From Thalassobius sp. Cn5-15 (GTDB taxonomy: Bacteria > Pseudomonadota > Alphaproteobacteria > Rhodobacterales > Rhodobacteraceae): a DNA stretch of 64,000 nucleotides. Positions 45,755-55,513 of the stretch are shown piece by piece; the stretch's first letter is position 1; every line of letters starts with the position of its first letter. Both the position numbers and the translations under genes were made by a program. The notes beneath the pieces are model-generated. The model was given only the letters and a program-made list of their open reading frames with translations. It was not told the DNA's origin and searched no databases. Location of the stretch: assembly GCF_022347685.1 (NCBI RefSeq), contig NZ_JAKRGF010000001.1, positions 372,001 to 436,000 of the forward strand, in the 5' to 3' direction.

Positions 45755-46606
45755 ATGAGCGGCATCGATTCCCTGCCTCCGCTGAAACAGGTGATTGACA
45801 CCCACGGCATCGCGGCAAAGAAATCGCTGGGTCAGAACTTCCTACTTGATCTGAACCTGACCTCCAAGATTGCCCGCCTTGCAGGCGAACGGGCTGGTGA
45901 TCTACAGGCATGCGACGTGCTAGAGGTTGGCCCCGGCCCCGGCGGTCTGACCCGTGGCCTGTTGGCTGAAGGTGCGCGCAAAGTTCTGGCGATCGAGAAA
46001 GACAGCCGCTGTATGGCCGCGCTGGCTGAGATCAGCGAAGCCTATCCGGGTAAGCTGCAGGTGATCAACGCAGATGCGCTGGAAATCAATCCGCTGGAAC
46101 ATCTGACCCCACCGATCCGCATCGCCGCCAACCTGCCTTATAACGTGGGCACTGAACTGCTGGTGCGCTGGCTGACGCCAAAGGAATGGCCACCGTTCTG
46201 GACATCACTGACGTTGATGTTCCAGCGCGAAGTTGCGGAACGCATCGTCGCCCAGCCGGGCTCGAAGGCCTACGGCCGCCTTGCCATCCTCGCCCAATGG
46301 CGCACTGACGCACGCATCGTTCTGGGTCTGCCGCCAGAGGCGTTTAATCCCCCGCCGAAAGTGCATTCTGCGGTGGTGAACCTCACCGCCCTACCCGCGC
46401 CACGGTTTGAGGCGGATGCCAAAACATTGGAAATGGTGGTAGCAAAAGCGTTCAACCAACGCCGCAAAATGCTGCGCGCCGCGCTGAAGGGTCTGACGCC
46501 GGATCTGGAGGATCGGTTGATCGCGTCGGGTATCAAACCCACAGATCGCGCCGAAACCGTGGGACTGGAACAGTTCTGCGCCCTGGCCCGCAATATCCGC
46601 GCCTGA
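45755..46606 (+). CDS. ksgA: 16S rRNA dimethyladenosine transferase
   Basis: A 283-residue KsgA/RsmA, which dimethylates two adenines near the 3' end of 16S rRNA during small-subunit assembly. The opening [11 protein letters not shown], the SAM-binding [12 protein letters not shown] and the catalytic [11 protein letters not shown] are present. It is the last gene of the lptF-lptG-lptD-surA-pdxA-ksgA run, 12 bases after pdxA. It is convergent with the TetR gene. Confidence 0.96.
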   Translation: MSGIDSLPPLKQVIDTHGIAAKKSLGQNFLLDLNLTSKIARLAGERAGDLQACDVLEVGPGPGGLTRGLLAEGARKVLAIEKDSRCMAALAEISEAYPGKLQVINADALEINPLEHLTPPIRIAANLPYNVGTELLVRWLTPKEWPPFWTSLTLMFQREVAERIVAQPGSKAYGRLAILAQWRTDARIVLGLPPEAFNPPPKVHSAVVNLTALPAPRFEADAKTLEMVVAKAFNQRRKMLRAALKGLTPDLEDRLIASGIKPTDRAETVGLEQFCALARNIRA

Positions 46607-46650
46607 TTTCAGCGCGGATTTGAGTATTTCAGGAACGTTGAAAGGCGTTT

Positions 46651-47253
46651 TCACCCCTGCGTGTAGAACCCGCGCACGGTTTGTTCCAACGTGCCAATCG
46701 CCATGTCTGACAAGGCGGCGCGATCCTCTGGTTCGGCGGTATTGATCATCACCAGTAGCGACAGCGCCAGTCGGAACACATAGATCACCTGCTCTGCCGT
46801 GAAGCTATAAGACGTCATTTGCGGCAAATGCGCCAGCACCGCCTCGACCACGCCAACTTCGTGACGGCCTTCTATGGCGCGGATTTCTTTACTGAGGAAA
46901 TGCGCTTTGGTCAGCTCTACCGCCAGTGCGTGGGCGTCCTCATCATGGGTTTCTAGATGGCGACGAAACAGTTCCGCGACGAATGTCGCGGGGTCGATCG
47001 GGTGCTTTGCCTCCGCTACCGCTGCGAGGTTCAACGCCACCTCATCCGCCAGCCACATGTGGTAGAGCTGGTGTAAAATTTCATGTTTTTCAGGGAAATA
47101 GCGGTAGATAGTGCTGATATTACAGCCGGCTTCTGACGCTACATGATTGGTGGTGAAGTTTTCCACACCACGATCAATAAGCACACGTTGGGCCGCGGTC
47201 AGAATTTCGGCCACCTTGGCCTGAGAACGGGTCTGTTTGGGGTCACGACGCAT
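46651..47253 (-). CDS. TetR-family regulator
   Basis: A 200-residue TetR/AcrR protein. The helix-turn-helix is at about 14-60 (AQRVLIDRGVENFTTNHVAS, then EAGCNISTIYRYFPEKHEIL), followed by a ligand domain with no recognisable subgroup. It is divergent from the agmatinase, and an inverted repeat in the 122 bases between them is a likely binding site, so control of that gene and itself is probable. Confidence 0.9.
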   Translation of the reverse strand: MRRDPKQTRSQAKVAEILTAAQRVLIDRGVENFTTNHVASEAGCNISTIYRYFPEKHEILHQLYHMWLADEVALNLAAVAEAKHPIDPATFVAELFRRHLETHDEDAHALAVELTKAHFLSKEIRAIEGRHEVGVVEAVLAHLPQMTSYSFTAEQVIYVFRLALSLLVMINTAEPEDRAALSDMAIGTLEQTVRGFYTQG

Positions 47254-47307
47254 GGCTTCTATATGACTGATCTGGTGGTCAGGGTCCAGAAAATCACGCG
47301 TCCTAAA

Positions 47308-47323
47308 AAGTAAGTATTTACTT
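47308..47323. promoter_or_regulatory. candidate TetR operator
   Basis: AAGTAA-GTAT-TTACTT is a perfect 6-base-arm inverted repeat in the short region shared by the divergent TetR and agmatinase genes, 55 bases from the TetR start and 53 from the agmatinase start. Its size and central position fit a TetR-dimer site. Confidence 0.6.
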
Positions 47324-47375
47324 GGCTATTGGAATCGCGCAGGTTGACCGTTCAGAGATATGCAAAGGACACCTC

Positions 47376-48338
47376 ATGTCACAGTTCCCCCTTAAACCCG
47401 TTGATCAGGCTTTCCTGCGTCAAGACCTGATGGGAACCAACGTCGAAAACAGCTATTCTGGCGCACGCAGCTTTATGCGACGCAAATTCAGCCGTGATCT
47501 GACCGGTGTGGATGCTGTGGTGACGGGCATTCCCTTTGACTGCGCGGTGTCCAACCGCCCCGGAACACGGTTCGGGCCTGAAGCGATCCGTCGTGCATCG
47601 TCGCAACTGGCCTGGGGACCGATCTGGCCTTGGGGATTTGATCCGTTTGAAACACTTGCGGTTACGGATTACGGCGATTGCGCAATTGATTTTGCCCGTC
47701 CTGCATTATTTGAAGAAACCGTGCGCACCCATATGGCGCCTATTGTCGACAGCGGCGCCTTTGCCTTGGCGTTGGGGGGCGATCACTATGTCACCTACCC
47801 GCTGCTGCAGGCGCAGGCGGCGAAACATGGGCCTTTGGCGCTGGTGCATTTCGACGCTCACCGCGACGTGGAACAATCTGACGAGCGTCGTCAGGATCAT
47901 GGCGAAATGTTCCGCTACGCGATTGAGGATGGGCTGATCGATCCGACCCGTTCGGTGCAGATCGGCATTCGCAGCTGCTATGAGGGCGAGGAAAGCTATG
48001 GCATGACAATCCTGCAGGCCGATCAGGTGCATGAGATGTCTGCTGCCGAGGTGGCGCAGGCGGTGAAGAACGCGGTCGGCGATGCCAAGGCCTACCTTAG
48101 TTTTGACATCGACTGTCTGGATCCTGCCTTTGCCCCCGGTACGGGCACGCCGGTTCCCGGCGGCCTCAGCAGTCATCAGGGGCTATCTATTCTGCGCAAG
48201 CTGGAAGGCATTCATCTGGTTGCGGCGGATATTGTTGAGGTGTCGCCACCTTATGACCATGCTGAAATCACCGCGTTGGTGGCCGCCACAATCGGCACCG
48301 AAATCCTGTGCCTGAAAGCGGCGGCTCAGCGGGCCTGA
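47376..48338 (+). CDS. speB: agmatinase/ureohydrolase
   Basis: A 320-residue ureohydrolase that would split agmatine to putrescine and urea with two manganese ions. Metal ligands are His137 in LGGDHYVT, Asp160, His162 and Asp164 in HFDAHRD, and the two Asp of SFDIDCLDP. The ATG at 47376 follows AAAGGA. Related enzymes use guanidino acids, so agmatine is likely but not certain. A TetR gene lies divergently upstream and a terminator follows. Confidence 0.88.
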   Translation: MSQFPLKPVDQAFLRQDLMGTNVENSYSGARSFMRRKFSRDLTGVDAVVTGIPFDCAVSNRPGTRFGPEAIRRASSQLAWGPIWPWGFDPFETLAVTDYGDCAIDFARPALFEETVRTHMAPIVDSGAFALALGGDHYVTYPLLQAQAAKHGPLALVHFDAHRDVEQSDERRQDHGEMFRYAIEDGLIDPTRSVQIGIRSCYEGEESYGMTILQADQVHEMSAAEVAQAVKNAVGDAKAYLSFDIDCLDPAFAPGTGTPVPGGLSSHQGLSILRKLEGIHLVAADIVEVSPPYDHAEITALVAATIGTEILCLKAAAQRA

Positions 48339-48360
48339 CAGGCCGCGTTGGCAGACCAAG

Positions 48361-48388
48361 AAAAAGCCTCCCAAAGGGGAGGCTTTTT
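48361..48388. terminator. bidirectional terminator
   Basis: AAAAAGCCTCCC (48361-48372) pairs with GGGAGGCTTTTT (48377-48388), a 12-base stem with T runs at both ends. It separates the agmatinase from the convergent DUF4167 gene. Confidence 0.9.
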
Positions 48389-48411
48389 CGTTTTTGAACC
48401 TTAAGCGTTTA

Positions 48412-48993
48412 TCATTCTGCCGCTTCAGAGGCGTCGGGACTGGATTTGGGCGTGTCGCCTTCACCACCCTCTGCCGGAACTGCATCCGCCTTGGGCTTGC
48501 GCGGACGGCGGGGTTTGCTGGCACGCTTCGGCTTTTCGGATTTGTTTTCCGGCGTTTCCACCAGACTGCTTTCACTGTCGCCGCCCTCTGCTTCAGCAGC
48601 GGGCGCGCCGTCCAGAAGGTCAGGCTGTTCGCCAGTGCCGACTGCGGCAGATTCGCGTTCCTGACGGGCCGCACGTTCACGGTCACGCTCTGCCTGACGT
48701 TCGCGGTTTTGCTGTTCCTGCTGTTCGCGGCGCGCATCCTGTTCTTTCTGCGCTTGGCTCAGCAGGCGCAGATAGTGTTCAGCGTGCTGCTGAAAGTTTT
48801 CGGTCGCAACGCGATCGTTTGCCAGCTGCGCATCACGGGCCAACTGGTTGTATTTGTCGATAATCTGTTGCGGCGTCCCGCGCACCTTGCCCTCTGGGCC
48901 GGAGCTGTCAAAGACCCGGTTTACAATGTTTCCAACCGACCGATTGTTGTTGCGGTTCGATTTGGACCGAGAACGGGATTTCGAAGATCTCAT
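48412..48993 (-). CDS. DUF4167-domain protein, low-complexity tail
   Basis: A 193-residue protein. The N-terminus SSKSRSRSKSNRNNNRSVGN is basic and followed by the conserved DUF4167 core (IVNRVFDSSGPEGKVRGTP, then QQIIDKYNQLARDA, ending near residue 80). The rest is charged and repetitive, with a Gln/Glu/Arg-rich coiled-coil-like stretch (about 78-115) and an acidic, Ala/Pro/Lys-rich tail. The basic N-terminus suggests RNA binding, which is inference. It lies downstream of prfA-prmC on the same strand, a typical alphaproteobacterial position. Confidence 0.85.
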   Translation of the reverse strand: MRSSKSRSRSKSNRNNNRSVGNIVNRVFDSSGPEGKVRGTPQQIIDKYNQLARDAQLANDRVATENFQQHAEHYLRLLSQAQKEQDARREQQEQQNRERQAERDRERAARQERESAAVGTGEQPDLLDGAPAAEAEGGDSESSLVETPENKSEKPKRASKPRRPRKPKADAVPAEGGEGDTPKSSPDASEAAE

Positions 48994-49239
48994 GTTACTG
49001 CTGTCCAGCCTTAAAATTTCAACATGTCGGGTCCGCTTCACGCCTCTTGCGCTCTTGTACCTACCGGGGTCCGACATTTGTGGCTTGGCGTCGAGGGGGA
49101 GCGTTGAAGCATCCATCTTCTCGACATCCCCTGCGTAGCGGTGAAGGCGGCGTCTGACAAGTCCCCAGTGCGAAAAATCGCCAAAAGAGATGCTTTTTTG
49201 CCAAGCGACGGGGGGGTTAACAGGCTTTGGCGGCTCATT

Positions 49240-50073
49240 TTAGCCGATATTGCGTCCCCGAACGACACGGTCGCGCCCATCCATATCCGGCAGGATCTGT
49301 ACGTCAATCAGTCCCGCATCGGCAAAGATCTGCGCCACATCCGGCCCCTGTTTCCAGCCGATTTCCACCAGAATGCAACCACGCGCCGTCAGGTGGTGCC
49401 GCGCGCCTTTGGCAAGGATACGGTAAGGAGACAGCCCATCACCGCCTGGCGTCAGCGCAAGATGGGGGTCATGGTCCAGAACCTCTGGGCTTAATTCCGC
49501 CATCTCAGCGTCCGAGATATAAGGTGGGTTTGAAGTAATCAGATCAAACTGCCCCGTCACCCGCGCGAACCAATCCGATTGTATCAGCGTCAAACGATCC
49601 TTTAAGCCCAGTGCGTCAGCGTTCTGCATCGCCACAGACAAAGCCTCAGGGCTGATATCGCAAGCAACGCCAGCAGTTTCGGGCCATTCAGCCAGTAGGG
49701 TCAGCGGAATGCAGCCAGTGCCGGTGCCGAGATCGAGGAGACGCTGTGGCGCTGGCAGGTCCAGCGCGGCGGCAATCAGGCTCTCTGTTTCCGGTCGCGG
49801 ATCCAGAACGTGATCAGTTACGATGAAGGACCGACCCCAAAACAGACGCTCACCGATGATCCTTGACACCGGTCGATGGACGACACGCTGGTTTATAACT
49901 TCCTCAAACCTTGCGGCGAGATCATCACTGACCTCCTCCGGTCCCATTAGCACCAGCTGGTCGCGGGCAACCCCCAAAACATGGGCTAGCAAGGGCCGTG
50001 CATCGCCTGCGTCAATCCCAGCATGGCGCAGGCGACGGCCAGCGGCAACCAGCAGCGCCTGAACCGTGCTCAT
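49240..50073 (-). CDS. prmC: release factor glutamine methyltransferase
   Basis: A 277-residue methyltransferase that modifies the glutamine of the GGQ motif in release factors. The SAM motif [20 protein letters not shown] and the catalytic NPPYI are present. Its start overlaps the prfA stop by four bases, so enzyme and substrate are made together. Residues 1-90 form the usual N-terminal helical domain. Confidence 0.95.
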   Translation of the reverse strand: MSTVQALLVAAGRRLRHAGIDAGDARPLLAHVLGVARDQLVLMGPEEVSDDLAARFEEVINQRVVHRPVSRIIGERLFWGRSFIVTDHVLDPRPETESLIAAALDLPAPQRLLDLGTGTGCIPLTLLAEWPETAGVACDISPEALSVAMQNADALGLKDRLTLIQSDWFARVTGQFDLITSNPPYISDAEMAELSPEVLDHDPHLALTPGGDGLSPYRILAKGARHHLTARGCILVEIGWKQGPDVAQIFADAGLIDVQILPDMDGRDRVVRGRNIG

Positions 50074-51119
50074 GCGTCCATCTCTGCCAGCAAGGCGGCC
50101 TGATGATCGGCGGTCAGTGCATCAATGACCTCATCCAGATCGCCCTGCATGACCTGTTCCAGTTTGTAGAGCGTCAGGTTGATGCGGTGATCGGTCATCC
50201 GCCCTTGAGGGAAGTTATAGGTGCGAATGCGCTCGGATCGGTCGCCCGATCCAACCTGCGATTTTCGGTCGGCAGAGCGTTCGCTATCAATACGCTGTCG
50301 CTCCATATCATACAGACGCGTTTTCAGAACCTGCATCGCAATCTCTCGGTTACGGTGCTGGGATTTTTCGGAACTCGTGACCACGATGCCACTGGGCAGG
50401 TGGGTGATCCGCACGGCGGAGTCGGTGGTGTTCACGTGCTGCCCGCCGGCACCAGAGGACCGCATGGTGTCGATGCGGATGTCGTTCGCATCGATCTGAA
50501 TATCCACATCCTCTGCCTCTGGCAGAACAGCCACTGTTGCGGCAGACGTGTGAATACGCCCGCCGCTTTCAGTTTCCGGCACGCGTTGCACACGGTGCAC
50601 GCCGCTTTCGTATTTCAAACGGGCAAAAACGCCCTCGCCCTTCACATGGGCGGTGACCTCTTTGATGCCGCCCAGCTCTGTCTCGGACAGTTCAATCACC
50701 TTGAACGACCAGCCCCGCGCCTCTGAATAACGTTGATACATCCGCAGCAGATCACCAGCGAACAGCGCCGCCTCATCACCACCGGTGCCGGGGCGGATTT
50801 CGATCATCGCAGGGCGCGCATCCGCCGCATCCTTGGGCAATAGCGCCAGTTGCAGCGCCTCTTCGGCGGCAGGCAGGGCCGCCTTGAGCGCGGGCAGCTC
50901 TTCCTCTGCCAGCTCCTTCATATCCGGATCGTCCAACATCTGTTCTGCCTCTTCGAGGTCGGCAAGCAGCTGTTTATAAGCGACGATTTGTTCCACCACA
51001 GGACGCAACTCTGCATATTCGCGCCCTAGCGCGGCGATATCGCCGCCGCCTTCGGCCATCTGTGCCTCGATATAGCCGAAACGGCCGGTGATCTGTTCTA
51101 GTCGGTCCAGTGAAATCAT
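50070..51119 (-). CDS. prfA: peptide chain release factor 1
   Basis: A 349-residue RF1 that reads UAA and UAG. The peptidyl-hydrolysis motif GGQ is in [18 protein letters not shown], and the codon-recognition region is nearby as in RF1 ([20 protein letters not shown] is on the C-terminal side). The N-terminal helical domain and length are normal. It is the first gene of prfA-prmC-DUF4167. Confidence 0.96.
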   Translation of the reverse strand: MISLDRLEQITGRFGYIEAQMAEGGGDIAALGREYAELRPVVEQIVAYKQLLADLEEAEQMLDDPDMKELAEEELPALKAALPAAEEALQLALLPKDAADARPAMIEIRPGTGGDEAALFAGDLLRMYQRYSEARGWSFKVIELSETELGGIKEVTAHVKGEGVFARLKYESGVHRVQRVPETESGGRIHTSAATVAVLPEAEDVDIQIDANDIRIDTMRSSGAGGQHVNTTDSAVRITHLPSGIVVTSSEKSQHRNREIAMQVLKTRLYDMERQRIDSERSADRKSQVGSGDRSERIRTYNFPQGRMTDHRINLTLYKLEQVMQGDLDEVIDALTADHQAALLAEMDA

Positions 51120-51181
51120 AGGGCTGGTGTTTCGTATTCTGACAATTTGGTCAAGGGTGCGGGATATGATAGGATGGCGGC

Positions 51182-51529
51182 ATGCGACAGTTTCAGGACA
51201 TCATTGTGCCCTCGGGTGTTGTGGCGGTGTTGGCAACCGTGTTGATCGGGGCCGCTCCCCGCGCGGCGCTGGCACAATCAAGCCCGGTGAACGCGGTAAA
51301 ATCCGGCATCGATAATTTTGGAAACATCAAAACGGTAGAGTGTTATTGCACAGACCGCATGCGTACACGGTTTGAACTGGGTCAGCGGATCTGCATGGAG
51401 GTCGATGGCCGCAGCTTTACGGCGGAATGTCAGATCTCGGTCAATGTGCCGATGTGGCGCGAAGTGGGCGAAGGATGTGAGACCTCCGCCCTGCCCCTGA
51501 TGTCTGAGCCGGACAAGTCGATGAACTAA
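51182..51529 (+). CDS. small secreted protein of unknown function
   Basis: A 115-residue protein with a signal peptide (hydrophobic about 10-28, cleavage near ALAQ at 32). The mature part is about 83 residues with five cysteines (in [19 protein letters not shown] and EGCET), which could form disulfides in the periplasm. No family recognised. It is divergent from prfA, whose start is 62 bases away, and convergent with the DUF1499 gene. Confidence 0.7.
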   Translation: MRQFQDIIVPSGVVAVLATVLIGAAPRAALAQSSPVNAVKSGIDNFGNIKTVECYCTDRMRTRFELGQRICMEVDGRSFTAECQISVNVPMWREVGEGCETSALPLMSEPDKSMN

Positions 51530-51533
51530 GCGC

Positions 51534-51923
51534 TTATTGCGCCGCGGCCAGCCATGCGGCAACGCGTTTGCCATTCACACCCAGATCAGATTTGCCAAAG
51601 CGCAGACGGGCATGGATCGCGACACCGTTTTCGCGTACCTCAACCGTGGTCAAATCAGGAAACCCCCACAGGAGGCTGCGGGTCACATAGGTGATACGGC
51701 CCTCTTGCACCGAACCAGCCAGAACCGATGTCCGCTCCCAGCCCTGCGCCACCTGATGCAGCGAGGCGAGCGACACATCCGCAATACGGATCACGCCGCC
51801 GTCGAAATCCTGATCCGCGTCGCCTTCGACCGTTGTGTGCCAGACGTCAACTGCAATAGGTGCAAGACGTACATAGACCATAAGGCCCGCGATCACCGCG
51901 AGCATAAAAATCAACCATTTCAT
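51534..51923 (-). CDS. DUF1499-family membrane-anchored protein
   Basis: A 129-residue protein with an N-terminal membrane segment (KWLIFMLAVIAGLMVYVRLA) and a DUF1499-like domain. The family end motif R-L-R-F-G-K-S-D-L-G-V-N-G-K-R-V near the C-terminus is clear, with VEVRENGVAIHA before it. The role is unknown. The start at 51923 follows a possible AGGGAA ribosome site; its last codons lie four bases from the convergent neighbour's stop. Confidence 0.82.
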   Translation of the reverse strand: MKWLIFMLAVIAGLMVYVRLAPIAVDVWHTTVEGDADQDFDGGVIRIADVSLASLHQVAQGWERTSVLAGSVQEGRITYVTRSLLWGFPDLTTVEVRENGVAIHARLRFGKSDLGVNGKRVAAWLAAAQ

Positions 51924-52034
51924 TGCATTCCCTTTCTCGGTCGGAGCGCCCTTGCCCCCCATAAACGATTGAAAGCGTGTTAGAACAGGCGTTCCGCGGC
52001 GTCCTCAGACGATATGCCTCAGGCAGGCCGCGGC

Positions 52035-53219
52035 CTAAGCAGGCTGCGCAGTTTCCACCAAACGGGCAAAGAACGACGCACCGATCGGGCTGATTTCATC
52101 ATTGAAGTCATATTTGCTGTTGTGGACCGCCGGGCCTTCGCCGGCGCCAAGGAACAGATAAGCGCCTGGCCGCGCTTCCAACATATACGAAAAGTCCTCG
52201 GCGCCCATGCCGCGGCTGATATCATCAATCACATTGTCCGCGCCGACCACTTCACGCGCCACATCCGCAGCAAAACTGGTGTTTTCGGCCTTGTTCACCG
52301 TAGCCGGATACCAGATTTCGTAGTCCAGCTTGGCCTCGACTCCATAGGCGGGACCTAAGCCATCACAAATCTCTTGCATCCGCTGCATCACCATCGCCTG
52401 CACCGCCTTGTCAAAGGTGCGCACGGTGCCGTTGATATAGGCGCTCTCTGGAATGATATTTTCAGCAGACCCTGTGTGAATCTGCGTGACCGAAATCACC
52501 AGATCGTTCAGCGCATAATGGTTGCGGCTGCTGATCGTCTGGATCGCCTGCACAACCCCCACGGCAGCAACCACCGGATCCTTGGTTTCATCGGGATGGG
52601 CACCGTGGCCACCAACGCCCGTAATGTTAATGTGAAAGGTGTCAACGGCGGCCATGATCGGACCAGGCGTGGTCTGAAATTCGCCAAACGTCTCGCCCGG
52701 GGCGTTGTGGATGCCATAAACCTGCTGGATCCCGAACCGGTCCATCGCTCCTTCATCTACCATGACGCCACCGCCACCGCCGTCCTCCTCTGCAGGCTGA
52801 AAGATCAGTGCAACTGTGCCGGTGAAGTTTTTGGTTTCATTCAAATATTTTGCCGCACCTAACAGCATCGTAGTATGACCGTCATGGCCGCAGGCGTGCA
52901 TCTTGCCCGCCACTTTCGACGCATACGGCAGGCCTGTTTCCTCGTCCATCGGCAGGGCATCCATATCAGCACGCAATCCGATGACTGGACCATTGCCGTC
53001 ATGCACAGATTCTTTGGCTCCCTTGCCACGGATCAGTGCGACAATACCAGTTTTAGCGATGCCGGTATGAATTTCGGTCACACCGAATTCCCGTAGCTTG
53101 CTTTCAACAAAGGCGGCGGTTTCAAAGCAGTCAAAGCCCAGTTCTGGGTTTTCATGCAAATGACGGCGCCATGCGGTCATCTCTTCGGCGTAGGCGGCGA
53201 TGCGGTTGATCACAGGCAT
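52035..53219 (-). CDS. M20-family amidohydrolase (hippurate hydrolase-like)
   Basis: A 394-residue metal-dependent amidohydrolase of the M20D subfamily. Metal ligands appear in MHACGHDGHTTMLLGA (Cys/His/His), EE of FQPAEEDGGGG and the later GAEDFSYML. GLRADMDALPM precedes the dimerisation domain. Relatives cleave N-acyl amino acids or indole-acetyl-amino acids, so the substrate is open. AAGGAA before the ATG is a good ribosome site. Confidence 0.9.
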   Translation of the reverse strand: MPVINRIAAYAEEMTAWRRHLHENPELGFDCFETAAFVESKLREFGVTEIHTGIAKTGIVALIRGKGAKESVHDGNGPVIGLRADMDALPMDEETGLPYASKVAGKMHACGHDGHTTMLLGAAKYLNETKNFTGTVALIFQPAEEDGGGGGVMVDEGAMDRFGIQQVYGIHNAPGETFGEFQTTPGPIMAAVDTFHINITGVGGHGAHPDETKDPVVAAVGVVQAIQTISSRNHYALNDLVISVTQIHTGSAENIIPESAYINGTVRTFDKAVQAMVMQRMQEICDGLGPAYGVEAKLDYEIWYPATVNKAENTSFAADVAREVVGADNVIDDISRGMGAEDFSYMLEARPGAYLFLGAGEGPAVHNSKYDFNDEISPIGASFFARLVETAQPA

Positions 53220-53384
53220 CTTGGCGGTTCCTTCATTAGGTGGTTAGTGATGGTCTAGCGTGGAAATGTGTGAATGCAAATGCCGCAGGATGACGGGGTT
53301 AATCGCTGGCACGCAACGCGGGCTTCCCCTCTTGGCGCACAGGCCGTAGGGTGGCCCCAACATATCAGCCAAGAGAGTGCCCAG

Positions 53385-54224
53385 ATGACCAAGACCCGAG
53401 ATGATGCGCTGATCCATTCCCCAAACGGCGGCATGCCGCGCCTGTTGGAGATTATGCGTGCACTGCGGGATCCCGACAGTGGCTGCCCGTGGGACATCGA
53501 ACAGACATTCGCCACCATCGCACCTTATACGATTGAAGAAGCCTATGAAGTGGCTGACGCAATTGAGCGCAAGGAATGGGGGGAGTTGAAGGGAGAACTG
53601 GGTGATCTGTTGTTTCAATCTGTTTTCCACGCGCAGATGGCCGAAGAGGCGGGCTTGTTTACCTTTGATCAGGTGGCTGACACGATGTCGGACAAAATGG
53701 TTGCCCGCCATCCGCATGTCTTCGGCGATGAAAGTCGTGAAAAATCGGCAGATCAGCAAGTGAGTGATTGGGAAACGATCAAGGCCGCGGAGCGTGCTGG
53801 CAAAGCACAGAAGGGCGCATTGGACAGTGTTGCTGTTGGACTGCCTGCCCTGCTGCGCGCGGTGAAGCTGCAAAAACGCGCCGCGCGCGTAGGCTTTGAC
53901 TGGCCCGATGCTGGCGCGGTGATCGACAAGATCGCAGAGGAAACGCAGGAGTTGGTAGAGGCCCGCGACACTCTGACCCAAGTGGAGGTGGAGGAGGAAT
54001 TTGGCGATCTGCTGTTTGTTATCGCCAATCTCGCGCGTCATCTGAACGTCGAACCGGAGGCCGCGCTGCGGGCCGCAAACAACAAGTTTATCCGCCGTTT
54101 TGAAGGCGTTGAGGCGAAACTGGCTGCGCTCGGCAAACGTCCAGAGGACAGTTCTCTGGCGGAAATGGATGCTTTATGGGATGCCGTGAAGGTGGATGAG
54201 CGTTCTGCTGCCGGAAAATCCTGA
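53385..54224 (+). CDS. mazG: nucleoside triphosphate pyrophosphohydrolase
   Basis: A 279-residue MazG with two tandem MazG domains. EEAYEVADAI with the EExxE-type metal ligands lies in the first, ELGDLLFQSVFHAQMAEE continues it, and EEFGDLLFVIANLARHL marks the second. It removes damaged or surplus NTPs. The ATG at 53385 has AAGAGAG upstream. The stop codon forms part of a candidate iron-responsive operator for the next gene. Confidence 0.95.
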   Translation: MTKTRDDALIHSPNGGMPRLLEIMRALRDPDSGCPWDIEQTFATIAPYTIEEAYEVADAIERKEWGELKGELGDLLFQSVFHAQMAEEAGLFTFDQVADTMSDKMVARHPHVFGDESREKSADQQVSDWETIKAAERAGKAQKGALDSVAVGLPALLRAVKLQKRAARVGFDWPDAGAVIDKIAEETQELVEARDTLTQVEVEEEFGDLLFVIANLARHLNVEPEAALRAANNKFIRRFEGVEAKLAALGKRPEDSSLAEMDALWDAVKVDERSAAGKS

Positions 54225-54236
54225 TATTTTAATTCA
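54222..54236 (+). promoter_or_regulatory. candidate iron-responsive operator
   Basis: TGA-TATTTTAAT-TCA has the TGA-N9-TCA form described for RirA-type iron operators, and the flanks extend the arms to CCTGA and TCAGG. It overlaps the mazG stop codon and lies 71 bases before the iron-binding protein gene, so repression in iron-replete cells is likely. The regulator is inferred; Rrf2-type proteins (RirA or IscR) are candidates. Confidence 0.6.
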
Positions 54237-54306
54237 GGTATTGACGACGCGGCTGCAGTGACCCAGTTATTTCGCCAATCATAATTGCACCTTCAAAGAG
54301 GCCCTC

Positions 54307-55320
54307 ATGCTGACCAAGAAAACCCTGTTGCCGCTGGTTCCCCTTGCCATCGCTGCCACCTCCGCTCAGGCTGAAGGTGAGGTGAACGTGTATTCCTATC
54401 GCCAGCCTGAACTGATCAAACCGCTGACCGATGCCTTCACCGAAGAAACCGGTATCAAGGTCAACGTCGCTTATCTGAAAAAAGGGATGGTCGAACGCCT
54501 GCAGGCCGAAGGTGATCGCTCGCCCGCAGATTTGGTCTTTACCGTTGATATTTCGCGCTTGGCTGCGGTTGTGAACGCCGGGGTGACCCAGCCCGTCACC
54601 TCTGACGTGTTGTCGGCAAACGTGCCCGACATCTACCACGACCCCGAAGGTCACTGGTGGGGCCTGACCACCCGCGCGCGTATCGTGTACGCATCGAAGG
54701 ATCGGGTCGCCGAAGGTGAGATCACCACCTACGAAGATCTGGCCGACCCAAAGTGGAAAGGCCGCATCTGCACCCGGTCTGGCACTCATCCTTACACCAT
54801 CGCGCTGGCTTCCGCCGTACTGCATCACCACGGTGAAGAAGCCGCCAAAACCTGGCTGGAAGGTGTGAAAGCCAATCTGGCGCGCAAACCGCAGGGCAAC
54901 GACCGCGCACAGGTCAAGGCGATCTGGTCCGGCGAATGCGATATCTCACTGGGCAACACCTACTACATGGGCAAGATGTTGAAGGACCCCGATCAAAAGG
55001 CGTGGGCCGAAAGTGTGAAGATCACCTTCCCCACCTTTGAAAACGCAGGCACCCACGTGAATATTTCAGGCGTTGCAATGACCAAGGCGGCGCCGAACCG
55101 TGACAACGCGCTGAAGATGATGGAATTCCTTACCTCGCAAAAGGCGCAGGAAGTCTACGCCGACGCAAACTTTGAATACCCGATCGCACCCGGATCGGAG
55201 GCAAACGAACTGGTCCAAAGCTGGGGGGCATTCACCCCTGACAGCGTCAACCTGATGGATCTGGCAGCACAGCGCGCCACCGCGCTGAAGCTGGTGGAAC
55301 AGGTCGATTTCGACAACTGA
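54307..55320 (+). CDS. ferric iron ABC transporter, binding protein (FbpA/FutA-like)
   Basis: A 337-residue periplasmic protein. A signal peptide ends near SAQAEG at residues 20-24. EVNVYSYRQPELIKPLTDAF and TGIKVNVAYLKKGM are typical of the FbpA/FutA group, and the pair of tyrosines in GNTYYMGKM fits the ferric-ion ligands. GRICTRSGTHPYTIALAS is another family motif. No permease or ATPase gene adjoins it, as a terminator follows. An iron-box-like sequence precedes it. Confidence 0.9.
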   Translation: MLTKKTLLPLVPLAIAATSAQAEGEVNVYSYRQPELIKPLTDAFTEETGIKVNVAYLKKGMVERLQAEGDRSPADLVFTVDISRLAAVVNAGVTQPVTSDVLSANVPDIYHDPEGHWWGLTTRARIVYASKDRVAEGEITTYEDLADPKWKGRICTRSGTHPYTIALASAVLHHHGEEAAKTWLEGVKANLARKPQGNDRAQVKAIWSGECDISLGNTYYMGKMLKDPDQKAWAESVKITFPTFENAGTHVNISGVAMTKAAPNRDNALKMMEFLTSQKAQEVYADANFEYPIAPGSEANELVQSWGAFTPDSVNLMDLAAQRATALKLVEQVDFDN

Positions 55321-55363
55321 TCCGCCTGGCGAATGTATACGCCGCGATCAACACTGTATTAAG

Positions 55364-55389
55364 AAACAGGCCTCGCGGGGCCTGTTTTT
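55364..55389 (+). terminator. terminator after the iron-binding protein gene
   Basis: AAACAGGCC (55364-55372) pairs with GGCCTGTTT (55379-55387), with a six-base loop and a run of five T, 44 bases after the stop. Confidence 0.9.
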
Positions 55390-55513
55390 CGTTAAGCTCT
55401 TCTGCTTAGATGTTTAATCCCTTTGCGCCTTGCACGCGATAAAGGCTTCTGCGTAGGGTGAGGCCAACAGATTATAACGGCCAGCAGGCCAATAGGTATA
55501 CGGATTATAGATT

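Noticed and set aside
48994-49239. Possible extra gene between the DUF4167 gene and prmC
   Set aside because: The only frames there are an N-terminal extension of the DUF4167 gene and short shadows; the conserved basic start of the DUF4167 protein is at 48993.
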